Shown one piece after another: positions 26,409 to 36,045 of a stretch of 64,000 bases of DNA. This stretch comes from CAWANF01 sp963783355 (GTDB lineage Bacteria; Bacteroidota; Rhodothermia; Balneolales; DATFMH01). Made by a program: the position numbers and the translations under genes. The stretch lies in NCBI GenBank assembly GCA_963783355.1, contig CAWANF010000006.1, positions 248,001 to 312,000 on the forward strand. Reading direction: 5' to 3'. Every line of letters starts with the position of its first letter. Positions within the stretch are counted from its first letter, which is position 1. The notes below the pieces were generated by a model, which was not told the DNA's origin, ran no database searches, and saw nothing but the letters and a program-made list of their open reading frames with translations.

Positions 26409-27563
26409 TCAAAATTTTAATTCGGGGCGTGGTTGAGACAATGCTTCCTCATAATTTTTTACTAATCCTCCCATGACGGTATCCCAGGTATAGGCCATTG
26501 CCTTTTGGACAGCTGCTTCCGACATGCTCTTCCGTAAGACCGGATTTTCAGCCAGGGTCATGATTCCTTCTGCGAACTCCCCTGGTTTTTTGGGCGGTAT
26601 CAACAAACCATTTACTCCCGATTCAACCAACGATTTGCTTCCTGTAGCATCGGCCACCACCGCCGGAACACCACTTGCCAAAGCTTCCAAGGTAACAGAA
26701 CCAAATGTTTCAGTATCGGATGGGAAAAAGAAAATATCACTGCTGGCATAAGCCCGGGCCAGTTCTTCACCTGTAAGAAAACCGGTAAAGTGAGCTTTGG
26801 GCATCATATATTCTAGTTCTTTTCTCGCTGGCCCATCTCCAACAATTAAGGCACTCACATTCGATTCGTTATCGAAAACTTTTTTTAGAGTATCTACTAC
26901 TGTTTGCAAATCTTTTTCCCAGACCAGCCGCGAGACAAACGATACCAAGACTTCATTGTCGTCCACTCCAAGAAATCGCCTCCATTCCATGTCTCTTTTC
27001 TTTAGAGAAAACAGATCGGAATCCACACCGCGTGACCAAATCCTCAATCCATTTTTTATTCCTTTTGCATATAACTCGTCGGCCATGGAAGGCGCGGGAA
27101 CATAAATATGTTTGCATTGCTCGTAAAACCAAACCAGGTATTTCCAGCCTAATATCTCCAGCATTTCCATATTGTAATATTTCAGATAGCTGGTAAAATG
27201 GGTATGATAGGAAGCAACTATCTGAATATTATTTGCCTGAGCAAATCGCATTGCCCGGAAACCCAATAAATCGGGGGTGGCTATATGTATAAGAGTTGGA
27301 TCAAATTCACGGAGCCTGCGCTGCGCTTCTTCCGGGAAACCTACGGTTACGCGATATTCCGGCCGGCCCGGCATAGGAAGAGAAGGGACATGAATAAACT
27401 CCCCGACATGATTAATAGCCGGATTTTCGGTGGTTGGTCCAAAAACTATAACAGGGATCTTTCTCTTTTCTAAATAGGCAACCAGTCGATTCAGGGTCAG
27501 TGAAACCCCATCGGCTATATGATTGTAATTACCGGTAAATATGGCGACTCTTAAATCCTTCAT
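26409..27563 (-). CDS. GT4-family glycosyltransferase, paralog A of a tandem pair
   Basis: A 384-residue GT4 glycosyltransferase with an N-terminal acceptor domain (FTGNYNHIADGVSLTLNR, ASYHTHFTSYLKYYN) and a C-terminal donor domain (SFVSRLVWEKDL, VGDGPARKELE, SDTETFGSVTLEALASG with the paired Glu). This is the type that includes PimA- and MgtA-like lipid glycosyltransferases. The gene at 27850-29013 is a near full-length paralog, sharing long identical blocks such as FFFPS and VVADATGSKSL, so the pair arose by duplication. It is followed after 7 bases by a third GT4 gene. Acceptor and sugar are unknown. Confidence 0.88.
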   Translation of the reverse strand: MKDLRVAIFTGNYNHIADGVSLTLNRLVAYLEKRKIPVIVFGPTTENPAINHVGEFIHVPSLPMPGRPEYRVTVGFPEEAQRRLREFDPTLIHIATPDLLGFRAMRFAQANNIQIVASYHTHFTSYLKYYNMEMLEILGWKYLVWFYEQCKHIYVPAPSMADELYAKGIKNGLRIWSRGVDSDLFSLKKRDMEWRRFLGVDDNEVLVSFVSRLVWEKDLQTVVDTLKKVFDNESNVSALIVGDGPARKELEYMMPKAHFTGFLTGEELARAYASSDIFFFPSDTETFGSVTLEALASGVPAVVADATGSKSLVESGVNGLLIPPKKPGEFAEGIMTLAENPVLRKSMSEAAVQKAMAYTWDTVMGGLVKNYEEALSQPRPELKF

Positions 27564-27849
27564 AAGATATTTTTGGGGCGCTCTCTTCTATAAATTAAAT
27601 AAGCACCAAATCTTTCTTTTAATAATTTAAAAACTAATTTCCTGTCAAAATATTTCAATTGGCCTGTCATATCACAACATCTCAATGTGATATTGCTAAT
27701 TTAACTTCAAATAACTGCCTAATATACTAAATTTGTTCATAGCCATTTCAAAGAATAACCATGATTTTATACAGATCTCATGCTAATGGCTGATATTGAC
27801 TGATTTTACAACTTTATTATGCGGCAGGCTTAATTTTACATTGTACAAT

Positions 27850-29013
27850 TTATCGTGACCAATATTTAATTTCAGGCCGTGGTTGATCTAGTGCTTCCTT
27901 ATATAAATTAACAAGTTTTGGCAATAAAAGAGACCAATCATAGATCAAGGCTCTTTCTCTGCACTTGATGGACATCTTACTCCTTTCATCAGAATTATTT
28001 GCCAGTTTCAAAATAGCCTCGGCAAACTTATTGTGCTTTTTCGGTTCAACCAAAAAACCATTCTGATCATTCACTATTAGTGATTTACTTCCTGTTGCAT
28101 CGGCAACTACACAAGGAATACCACTGGCCATGGCTTCGAGCGTCACAACTCCGAATGTTTCCGTTTCGGATGGAAAGAAGAAAATATCACTGCTTGCATA
28201 TGATTTGGCCAGTTCATTCCCTGTCAGAAAGCCAGTGAAAATAGCATGTGGAATCATCTTTTCAAACTCTTTACGTGCCGGACCATCACCAACAATGAGA
28301 AATTTAATCCTTTTATTCGATTTCTCGATTTTCTTTACTGTTTCGGCAACGGTATAAAGGTCTTTTTCCCAAACCAGCCGGGAAACAAAACATACCAGAA
28401 TTTCGTCATCTTTAACACCAAGCGACCGACGCCATTCCATATCCCTTTTTGCTGGTGTGAATTTATTGTTATCGACCCCACGCCCCCAAATTTTCACGCC
28501 ATTTTTTATATCATGCTCTTCGAGATCTTTAGCCATCGATTGCGTTGGTACATAAATATGACCGCATTGCTCGTAAAACCAGGCTACATACTTCCATATC
28601 ATGGGTTCTAATAAATCGAGATTATAATACTTAAGGTAACTTGTAAAATGTGTATGATAAGAGGCAACTGCCTGAATATCATGCGCCTGGGCATACCTTA
28701 AGGCTCTATATCCCAATAAATCGGGTGTAATGATATCGACAATAGTAGGTTTAAATTTTTCAAGTTTTTTCTGTGCATCATCCGGAAAACTAATAGAAAG
28801 ACGATATTCTCCTCTGCCCGGAAACGGAATAGATGGCACTACAATAAAATCACCATTATGTTCAATAGCCGGTTTGTCATTGGTCGGCCCGAAAATAAGA
28901 ACTGGAATATGCTGGTTATTTAGATAATCAACGATTCTGTTCAGAGTTATAGCCACTCCGTCAGCAATGTGATTATAATTACCAGTAAATATAGCGACCC
29001 TTAATTCTTTCAT
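27850..29013 (-). CDS. GT4-family glycosyltransferase, paralog B of a tandem pair
   Basis: A 387-residue GT4 enzyme that aligns without large gaps to the protein encoded at 26409-27563; by eye more than half of the residues agree. Shared motifs are FTGNYNHIADGV, SYHTHFTSYLKYYN, RLVWEKDL, VGDGPARKE and SETETFGVVTLEAMASG. It is separated from its paralog by 286 AT-rich bases, which suggests it has its own promoter, while the paralog is tightly linked to the third glycosyltransferase. The C-terminus adds a few residues (YWSR). Different acceptor or donor use by the two paralogs is possible but cannot be judged from sequence alone. Confidence 0.88.
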   Translation of the reverse strand: MKELRVAIFTGNYNHIADGVAITLNRIVDYLNNQHIPVLIFGPTNDKPAIEHNGDFIVVPSIPFPGRGEYRLSISFPDDAQKKLEKFKPTIVDIITPDLLGYRALRYAQAHDIQAVASYHTHFTSYLKYYNLDLLEPMIWKYVAWFYEQCGHIYVPTQSMAKDLEEHDIKNGVKIWGRGVDNNKFTPAKRDMEWRRSLGVKDDEILVCFVSRLVWEKDLYTVAETVKKIEKSNKRIKFLIVGDGPARKEFEKMIPHAIFTGFLTGNELAKSYASSDIFFFPSETETFGVVTLEAMASGIPCVVADATGSKSLIVNDQNGFLVEPKKHNKFAEAILKLANNSDERSKMSIKCRERALIYDWSLLLPKLVNLYKEALDQPRPEIKYWSR

Positions 29014-29392
29014 TACTTAATATTTGTGTACACCTTTTTATACATGAAAAGATGATAATCAGTTATTAATAATAACTTCAACTACAACTGTGAATATCTT
29101 CATTAATTATGAAAAATTTTAAATGAGAACAGAAATCGCATCAAACAACCTTACCTTTTAAAATAATTTTGATGGAAAATATGAGAATAGGTTATAAGCT
29201 CCGCTTGCGAACACCACGTAAAAATATAAAACTCACAATATATTAGCTTATTGATTTCTTATATACCAATCGTTCCTTTTTTAGGGAAGAAAAACTGTTA
29301 TATTTTTACACTTCACAATGAATCTTTCACAAATAGAAAAGGTTCGGCAACAAAATGTTAACATCTGGTAAACCAAACTTAAAAACTAATTC
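29014..29392. other. Divergent intergenic region, glycosyltransferase and SDR genes
   Basis: A 379-base AT-rich gap between two divergent genes. It contains TAATTTTG at 29164-29171, which fits the TAnnTTTG -7 consensus in the plus direction, but no clear -33 partner. I see no coding frame, RNA gene or strong hairpin. Confidence 0.5.
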
Positions 29393-30361
29393 ATGAAAGC
29401 CTTTGTTACCGGTGGAACTGGTTTTATAGGTAGTCATCTGGTCGATTTTTTAATCAAAGAAGGAATTCAGACCAAATGCCTGGTCCGAAACGAAGAAAAA
29501 TGGCTCGAGGGGAAACCATATGTTCGGATCCAGGGGGATTTGCATGATTTGGAAGCCATAAAAGAAGGACTTAAGGATGTCGATGTTTTATTTCATCTTG
29601 CCGGTCTGGTCATGGCACGAAATCAGCAAACTTTTGATCGAATTAATGTAGAAGCTACGGAGAATATTGTCCGTCTTGCTCAAAAGATGGGTATACCAAA
29701 AATTATCGTTTTTTCATCTCTTGCTGCGGCAGGACCCTCGACAACGGCCCCGGTAGATGAAAACTCGCCTATGAATCCCATCTCGATGTACGGCATCTCC
29801 AAGAAAAAGATGGAACTCAAATTACAGGAAATTGCATCGACGAATACCTCTATCACCATTATTCGACCACCTGCAGTGTACGGCCCCAGAGAAGAACAGA
29901 TCTATTTATTTTTTAAAATTGCCAGTCATGGACTTTTCCCGATGATTGGCAATGGTGAATCTCCCCTTTTATCTTTAGTACATGTTCAAGATGTAATTAA
30001 CGGAGTATGGCTGGCTGCCAATCATGAACACCAGGGAATTGAAACCTATTTTATTTCAAGTGAAGAATTATACAATTGGAAACAAATTAAATACGTTACT
30101 GCTAAAACACTGGACAGGAAAATGCTTCCTATCCACATAAAGCCCGGTTTAGTAAAAAACTTCGCATCAACCTTTGAAAAATTAACATCACTATTCGGAC
30201 ATTATCCGGTATTTAATACAGAGAAAGCAAATGAAATGATTCTCGAGTGGACTTGTTCCGTGGATAAAGCAAAAAAAGAATTACATTATCATCAGGAAGT
30301 CGGGCTCACCGATGGCCTCTTTGAAACGATTATGTGGTACAAAAAACATCATTGGTTATGA
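29393..30361 (+). CDS. NAD-dependent epimerase/dehydratase (extended SDR)
   Basis: A 322-residue extended short-chain dehydrogenase/reductase. The N-terminus has the Rossmann motif GGTGFIGS (residues 7-14), followed by FHLAG, and the catalytic segment FSSLAAAG with YGISKKKMELK giving the YxxxK pair. Substrate binding regions RPPAVYGPRE and SLVHVQDV are typical of nucleoside-diphosphate-sugar epimerases and of related reductases that act on lipids. The substrate is unknown. CerR, a ceramide-pathway reductase of some bacteria, belongs to this superfamily, and spt lies 4 kb away, so that role is possible but unproven. Its stop overlaps the start of the next gene (ATGA). Confidence 0.82.
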   Translation: MKAFVTGGTGFIGSHLVDFLIKEGIQTKCLVRNEEKWLEGKPYVRIQGDLHDLEAIKEGLKDVDVLFHLAGLVMARNQQTFDRINVEATENIVRLAQKMGIPKIIVFSSLAAAGPSTTAPVDENSPMNPISMYGISKKKMELKLQEIASTNTSITIIRPPAVYGPREEQIYLFFKIASHGLFPMIGNGESPLLSLVHVQDVINGVWLAANHEHQGIETYFISSEELYNWKQIKYVTAKTLDRKMLPIHIKPGLVKNFASTFEKLTSLFGHYPVFNTEKANEMILEWTCSVDKAKKELHYHQEVGLTDGLFETIMWYKKHHWL

Positions 30362-31917
30362 CACCAAATTTTCGATTTAAACATCTATTTTTATCTATTT
30401 TATCAGTCGTCATTCTGTCTCCCCTGTTTCCAACAGAATCTTCTGCTCAAACACACTTAATGAAGGATTCCGGTTATATCCTGCGAATTCCAAACATTAC
30501 AACAATGGTTAGCAGTCCGACGCATTTCTATGTTCTATCATCGACCGACGGACTCGTTGTTTTCCGGGCTCATCCCGATTCTCTCGACTGGTTGTATTCG
30601 TCACCCGGAATGCAGAAACGCGGGGATAAAATGACGGCCGATATCCGTTTTGCTTATCTGTTCGGAAATGGGAACCGCCTGACTGTTATAGAACCGACTT
30701 CCCTGCTCGGAGTTTACTCTTCAACAAATTTACCCGCCCCGGCACTGGATGCTCACCGGATGAATAACTCGCTTTATCTGGCTATGGGCAAACTCGGAAT
30801 TGGTAAAATATCACTGGTTACTCCCGATGCGGTCGACAGTGCTATTTCGTTTATCAAACCGCAGGGACAACCAGCAATCACTGATCTTGAAGGAAACGCA
30901 GACCAACTCTTCGCTCTCGGTGATAATCACGTGGTTTATGAATATTCGGCGAACAAAGATACCTTGACTTTCCAGAGAAGTGTAAAGTTAAACGAAGATA
31001 TTACACACATTTTCCTTTTAAAGAATGAATTGCTCGGAAGTTCTGAAAACGGCAAGGTTTTTGGAATTGATAAAAACGGCAACGCTCATTTGTATTTTTC
31101 CGTCGATGCCCCAATTAATCAGATTGCTAAGTGGAATGATTATTATGTGATGAGAGACAAAGACGGCCAGGTATGGACAGCCAAACAGGGACAACAGCCT
31201 TTTGAATTTCGGAAAGATCCCGATTCAGGCAACCTCTTTACCGTAAATCAAAATAATTTGTGGGTTTCTCAATTTAATCAGATAAATAAAATATTTGTCG
31301 CATCCGGTAACGAAAAAACGAATCAGGATAATTCAGAGACAAGTACGGAACCGGCGGTAAGCCAGCTGAAACTCGATGCCATACCCAATCAAATCATTCC
31401 CTATCCTCATCCATTGCTTTTAGCATTGAATACCCAGGGAAATTACCCGGCTGAGCATTTGAAATTTCATTACCAGTCACATATAAAAACTGCAGAAATA
31501 AAAGGCAGTGGATTCTATTGGCAGCCATCGGCCAGTGATGTGGGTTTGCATAATTTTACCATTTTTGCTACATCCGACGACGGACAAGTCGACAGCACCT
31601 CGTTTACCGTCAATGTAAGGACCTTTAACGAGCCTCCACGTTTCTCGCCGGTTCAGCCGATGAGTATCCCGGTAAGCCAGCAATTTACATTGCGATTCCA
31701 TGCCATCGATCCAGATGGAATGAGTAAAAATTTAATTCGTTACCTTGGTGTAAATTTACCGGATGGTGCCACGGTCGATGAAAAAACGGGCGAATTTACC
31801 TGGACGCCTCTGCCACGGCAAATCGGTAAAAATTCATTCCAGATTATTGCCACGGATCAATATGGAGCAGCATCGTCTATGCCGGTCGATCTCACTGTCC
31901 TCGATGTTAAACAGTAG
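30358..31917 (+). CDS. Secreted propeller/Ig-like domain protein
   Basis: A 519-residue exported protein with a signal peptide (hydrophobic core about 10-24, cleavage near SSAQT). The N-terminal 300 residues repeat short beta-rich blocks with SPTHFYVLSSTDGLVV- and DNHVVYEYSANKDT-like segments, suggesting a beta-propeller. Two C-terminal Ig-like domains of about 95 residues follow; the second has PPRFSPV, DPDG and GEFTWTP, the pattern of putative Ig (He_PIG) and cadherin-like modules. No catalytic motif was found. The frame is open upstream, but the ATG at 30358 overlaps the preceding stop as ATGA and gives a normal signal peptide. A cell-surface or periplasmic binding role is inferred. Confidence 0.72.
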   Translation: MTPNFRFKHLFLSILSVVILSPLFPTESSAQTHLMKDSGYILRIPNITTMVSSPTHFYVLSSTDGLVVFRAHPDSLDWLYSSPGMQKRGDKMTADIRFAYLFGNGNRLTVIEPTSLLGVYSSTNLPAPALDAHRMNNSLYLAMGKLGIGKISLVTPDAVDSAISFIKPQGQPAITDLEGNADQLFALGDNHVVYEYSANKDTLTFQRSVKLNEDITHIFLLKNELLGSSENGKVFGIDKNGNAHLYFSVDAPINQIAKWNDYYVMRDKDGQVWTAKQGQQPFEFRKDPDSGNLFTVNQNNLWVSQFNQINKIFVASGNEKTNQDNSETSTEPAVSQLKLDAIPNQIIPYPHPLLLALNTQGNYPAEHLKFHYQSHIKTAEIKGSGFYWQPSASDVGLHNFTIFATSDDGQVDSTSFTVNVRTFNEPPRFSPVQPMSIPVSQQFTLRFHAIDPDGMSKNLIRYLGVNLPDGATVDEKTGEFTWTPLPRQIGKNSFQIIATDQYGAASSMPVDLTVLDVKQ

Positions 31918-31955
31918 CTTTTTTTCTTTAATTAGATTAATAAAAACAGCTTTAG

Positions 31956-33032
31956 TTGACTAAATACAACACTTTCAGTTCCGACTTACTGGACTGGTAT
32001 CGCAAGAATAAAAGAGATTTGCCCTGGAGGGACTGTGGGGATCCATACAAAATCTGGATCTCTGAAATCATGCTCCAGCAAACCCGGGTAGATCAGGCTA
32101 CTCCTTATTATTATCGGTTCATCGAACGCTTTCCAACGGTTCAAAAGCTTGCCGAAGCCAAAATTCATGATGTCCTCATGGCCTGGGAAGGACTCGGTTA
32201 CTACAGCCGTGCACGAAACCTTCATATGGCAGCAAAAGAAATAATTGAAAAATTTAACGGTACGATTCCCGAAACATGGGATAAAATTACTCAGCTGAAA
32301 GGAATCGGCCCTTATACGGCTTCAGCTATCCTCAGTATAGCATTCAACAAGAAATATGCGGTGGTTGATGGCAATGTGATCCGTGTATTGACACGATATT
32401 TCGGTATTGAAGATGATGTACGCCTTACCAGTGTGAAAAATCAGATTCAGGAATCTTCAAATGAACTCATTGATGAACAGTTTCCTGGTGATTTCAACCA
32501 GGCGTTAATGGAATTGGGCGCTATTGTCTGCACGCCGGCAAATCCAAAATGTGACAGCTGTCCGGTTAGCCAGGATTGTGTGGCATATCAAAAAGCAGCG
32601 TATGACAAAATTCCGTACAAATCGCCGGCCAGGAAACGGCCGCATCATCATATTGGTGTTGGTATCATCAAAAATCAACGGAATGAAGTTCTCATAGCCT
32701 TACGTCCAGAAGATGCCATGCTTGGCGGATTATGGGAGTTTCCCGGCGGCAAAAAAGAACCGGACGAAACTATTGAAGCTACGGTAAAGCGGGAAATTAC
32801 CGAAGAGCTGGGAATAGATGTCAGTGTCGATTCTTTATTCATGAAACTGGATCATGCCTATTCCCATTTCAAAATCACTCTGCACGCCTATTTTTGTACA
32901 TTAATTTCGGGTGAACCTCAGCCTCACAGCAGCCAGGAAATTCGCTGGGTGTCCATAAAACAATTAGATCAATTCCCTTTTCCCAAAGCAAACCGGTCGC
33001 TGATCAATTCTCTCAATAAGAAAGCTGATTAA
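31956..33032 (+). CDS. mutY: A/G-specific adenine glycosylase MutY
   Basis: A 358-residue base-excision repair enzyme that removes adenine mispaired with 8-oxoguanine. The HhH-GPD domain has the catalytic Glu37 in SEIMLQQTRVDQ, the hairpin LKGIGPYTA (115-121) and catalytic Asp138 in VVDGNVIRVL. The [4Fe-4S] cysteines are 192, 199, 202 and 208, spaced C-x6-C-x2-C-x5-C. A C-terminal NUDIX-like domain that recognises 8-oxoguanine contains GGLWEFPGGKKEPDE and REITEELGI. The start is TTG: it is the first codon after an in-frame TAG, and the next Met lies inside the catalytic domain. The DUF2400 gene follows after 7 bases. Confidence 0.94.
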   Translation: MTKYNTFSSDLLDWYRKNKRDLPWRDCGDPYKIWISEIMLQQTRVDQATPYYYRFIERFPTVQKLAEAKIHDVLMAWEGLGYYSRARNLHMAAKEIIEKFNGTIPETWDKITQLKGIGPYTASAILSIAFNKKYAVVDGNVIRVLTRYFGIEDDVRLTSVKNQIQESSNELIDEQFPGDFNQALMELGAIVCTPANPKCDSCPVSQDCVAYQKAAYDKIPYKSPARKRPHHHIGVGIIKNQRNEVLIALRPEDAMLGGLWEFPGGKKEPDETIEATVKREITEELGIDVSVDSLFMKLDHAYSHFKITLHAYFCTLISGEPQPHSSQEIRWVSIKQLDQFPFPKANRSLINSLNKKAD

Positions 33033-33039
33033 GGAGATT

Positions 33040-33888
33040 ATGAGAAAATCACCGAAACTAAAAACGATATCCAGGAAGAAGATTCAGGAATTAAAACCGT
33101 ACCTGGATCAATTGATTGTTGAGGTTGAGCAACCGGAGTACATCGAAACAGATCCGGTGTCATTTATGCATGCCTTTTCTGATAAGAAAGACCAGGAACT
33201 GTCTGGATTCTTCGCGGCTATTATGGCCTGGGGACGCAGGGACATCGTGCTGGCAAAAGTGGAAGATCTGCTTAAAAGGATGGATTATCATCCTGCTGAA
33301 TTCATAGGAAATTTTACCGATTCCGATTTTCGCCATATCGAAGGATTTAAACACCGGACCTTCAAGGATGAAGATATTTACTGGCTGGTCCGTAACATAT
33401 CTGGAATATTGCATAAGTATCATGGATTTGAAGCATTCTGGCATGATTGTTACAAAGAAGCTCAAAACACAAATCGTGAGTTGATATCCGTTTTCCACGA
33501 ACGCTTTTTTTCTTTCTATCCGGAAACGCTGCAACGAACAAGAAAACATATCGCCAATGCCGATAAGAACAGCTCTTGCAAGCGATTATACCTTTATCTG
33601 CGCTGGAACATCCGAAAAAATAGTATTGTCGATCCCGGCATAATGAACTTCATGGATCCTTCCGGCCTCAAAATTCCTTTAGATGTGCACGTCGCACGTT
33701 ATGCAAGAAAACTCGGACTTCTGTCCCGGCGGCAAAATGACTGGAAATCGGTGCTCGAGCTCACCGACAAACTGAGGATGCTGTCGCCAGAAGATCCTGC
33801 TAAATATGACTATGCCCTTTTCGGCCTGGGTATCCTGAAAAAAAACATACCTAAAGAGTATCTGGTCAACGCTTCCTGGGATGAATGA
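33040..33888 (+). CDS. TIGR02757/DUF2400 family protein
   Basis: A 282-residue protein matching the TIGR02757 (DUF2400) family, which is conserved in Bacteroidota and some other bacteria and has no assigned function. Recognisable segments are DPVSFMHAFSDKKDQELSGF, AIMAWGRRDIV, RLYLYLRWNIRK, LKIPLDVHVARYARKLGLL and the DYALFGLGI end. The conserved Asp/His/Arg residues and the repair-gene neighbour mutY, 7 bases upstream, would suit a DNA-related enzyme; the segment resembles a HhH-GPD-like helical protein, but this is an inference. A hairpin with a T run follows the stop. Confidence 0.85.
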   Translation: MRKSPKLKTISRKKIQELKPYLDQLIVEVEQPEYIETDPVSFMHAFSDKKDQELSGFFAAIMAWGRRDIVLAKVEDLLKRMDYHPAEFIGNFTDSDFRHIEGFKHRTFKDEDIYWLVRNISGILHKYHGFEAFWHDCYKEAQNTNRELISVFHERFFSFYPETLQRTRKHIANADKNSSCKRLYLYLRWNIRKNSIVDPGIMNFMDPSGLKIPLDVHVARYARKLGLLSRRQNDWKSVLELTDKLRMLSPEDPAKYDYALFGLGILKKNIPKEYLVNASWDE

Positions 33889-33900
33889 AGATTGTTTGTT

Positions 33901-33942
33901 ATAAAGGGCTATTCATGAATTACCCTTTATTGGCCCTTTTAT
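33901..33942 (+). terminator. Probable terminator after the DUF2400 gene
   Basis: ATAAAGGG (33901-33908) can pair with CCCTTTAT (33923-33930), and AAAGGGC (33903-33909) alternatively with GCCCTTT (33933-33939), which is followed by TTATT. The two overlapping stems suggest a weak terminator between mutY-DUF2400 and the convergent ABC-F gene. Confidence 0.4.
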
Positions 33943-33971
33943 TGTGTCCTAATCAACAGACACCAAAAATG

Positions 33972-35996
33972 TTACATGCTTTCCAGTTTGAGTTTCACTT
34001 CTTCTTCAATCTGCTCCAGTTTTTCCGTCTGTTCCGACCACTTTCCCATCGCTTTTTCCAAATCCGACTGCACAGCCTGATACCGGTTTGTTGCTTTAGC
34101 GGCATCACCATTTTGATAAAATTCAGGATCGGCTAATTTTTCTTCAAGTTCCATCTTCTCTTTTTCCAGCTTCTCAATCGAACTTTCAAGCTGATTGATC
34201 TTTTTCTTTAAATCGCGGGTCTGTTTATGTAGCTGATTCCGAAGTTCGGCCTCTATTCTTTTCTGTTCTTTGGTTTTTGGACCGGAAACCGTATTATTTT
34301 CCAATTCTTTACCGTTCGGTTCAACAATTTTTTCCCTTTCTCCAATGAGTGCTTCTTCCGATTCCTGCTTATGTTTCCACTGATAATATTCATAATCCCC
34401 GGGATAAACCGTAACCCTTCCATCCTGAACACGCCATACTTTGTTCGCGAAACCGGACAGGAAATGGCGATCGTGACTAATAGAAATGACGGTCCCTTTG
34501 AACTCATTTAAAGCTTTAAGCAGGATATTTTTCGAGGTGATATCCAGGTGATTCGTGGGCTCATCAAGAATGATCAGATTAGCCGGTTCAAGCAATGTTT
34601 TTGCCAACGCCAGGCGGCTTCGCTCACCCCCGCTCAACACTTTGATGGATTTGAAAACATCATCACCGGTGAATAAAAAGGAACCCAGTATATTCCGGAC
34701 TTGAGTACGTGCATCGGCTGATTTCGCTGATTGCTCCATTTCTTCCAGGACGGTACGGCTGGAATCCATTACATCCGCTAGATTTTGGGCAAAAAAGGCC
34801 ATAATAACATTATGTCCGACAATCCGTTCCCCATCGAATGGTTCAATTCCGTCAATAATGCGCGCTAAAGTCGATTTACCGGCTCCGTTCACCCCGACAA
34901 TGGCAACTTTATCTCCCCGATCCACTTCCAGATTTTGTCCTTCCGTAAAAACTCTGACTTCCCCTTTTCCATCTTCTGTCTTGTACGTTTTAAGCAATTT
35001 GCGAATCTCAAGCACGGTTTTCCCACTCCGGGGAGGTTCCGGAAAATGAAAATGAATTTGTTCCTGGAGTGGTTCCGGGGCCTCAATAAGTTCCATCTTC
35101 TCCATTTGCTTAACGCGACTTTGAACTTGTCTTGCCTTTGTGGCTTTATACCGGAAACGTGAAATGAATTTTTCAGCCTCGTTTATCTCACGTTGCTGAG
35201 CTTCATATTCTCTCGCCTGCTGTTCAATCTGCTCGTCTCTCTGGGTCAGATATTTATCGTAGTTTCCGGTGTATTGATAGATTTTCTTATTCCGAATCTC
35301 GAATATTCTGTTCACCAGCCGGTTCAGGAAATACTGGTCGTGGCTAACAATAACAACCGCCCCTTTATAACTGTTCAGATATTGTTCCAGCCATTCTATA
35401 GAATCGATATCCAAATGGTTTGTTGGCTCGTCAAGTAATAACACATCCGGACGCTCTAGCAGCATTTTAGCCAAAGCCACACGCATGCGCCATCCGCCAC
35501 TGAACTGTGACAACGGCAAGTCCAGCTGTTCCGTTTTAAATCCAAGGCCTTCCAAAACTTCTTCCGTTTTCGCTTCTTTCCGATCTCCTTCCAACAATTC
35601 GTACCGGACGCGGGAATGCTCCAGTTCATCCAGAATATTATGATATTCGTCAGAATAAAAATCTGTAATTTTCTCCAATGACGAGCTTAATTCTACTATC
35701 CTCGATTCAAGGGTTATAGCTTCATCAAAAGCCCTCATTGCCAGATCCCGGATACTTAAATCGGATCGCTGTTCATGCACTTCCTGCTCCAGATATCCGA
35801 CAGTTGTGCCACGCGGAACTTCTACATTTCCATCTTCAGCCTTGTATTTACCGATTAATATTTTTAGAAGTGTGGTCTTCCCAACTCCATTGGGCCCAAC
35901 GAGTCCAATGCGATCACCGTCGTTTATCTGAAAATTTATATTTGAGAATAAACAGCGATTTGAAATAAAAAATGTTATATTGCTAATTCCTATCAT
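33972..35996 (-). CDS. ABC-F family ATPase (translation or antibiotic-resistance type)
   Basis: A 674-residue protein with two ABC ATPase domains and no membrane segments, the ABC-F layout. The first domain has Walker A GPNGVGKTT, signature SQFSGGWRMR and Walker B LLLDEPTNHLD; the second has GVNGAGKST, LSGGERSRLALAK and LIILDEPTNHLD. Between them is the linker rich in charged helices (about 240-300), and the C-terminus (about 560-674) is a long coiled coil, as in Uup and YdiF-like members. ABC-F proteins act on the ribosome; the precise role (ribosome rescue or drug protection) cannot be read here. rpsU starts about 50 bases away on the opposite strand. Confidence 0.93.
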   Translation of the reverse strand: MIGISNITFFISNRCLFSNINFQINDGDRIGLVGPNGVGKTTLLKILIGKYKAEDGNVEVPRGTTVGYLEQEVHEQRSDLSIRDLAMRAFDEAITLESRIVELSSSLEKITDFYSDEYHNILDELEHSRVRYELLEGDRKEAKTEEVLEGLGFKTEQLDLPLSQFSGGWRMRVALAKMLLERPDVLLLDEPTNHLDIDSIEWLEQYLNSYKGAVVIVSHDQYFLNRLVNRIFEIRNKKIYQYTGNYDKYLTQRDEQIEQQAREYEAQQREINEAEKFISRFRYKATKARQVQSRVKQMEKMELIEAPEPLQEQIHFHFPEPPRSGKTVLEIRKLLKTYKTEDGKGEVRVFTEGQNLEVDRGDKVAIVGVNGAGKSTLARIIDGIEPFDGERIVGHNVIMAFFAQNLADVMDSSRTVLEEMEQSAKSADARTQVRNILGSFLFTGDDVFKSIKVLSGGERSRLALAKTLLEPANLIILDEPTNHLDITSKNILLKALNEFKGTVISISHDRHFLSGFANKVWRVQDGRVTVYPGDYEYYQWKHKQESEEALIGEREKIVEPNGKELENNTVSGPKTKEQKRIEAELRNQLHKQTRDLKKKINQLESSIEKLEKEKMELEEKLADPEFYQNGDAAKATNRYQAVQSDLEKAMGKWSEQTEKLEQIEEEVKLKLESM

Positions 35997-36045
35997 TTTT
36001 AGGAGCTTGACATTAATCCACTAATACGAAAATTAATAGTTTAAT

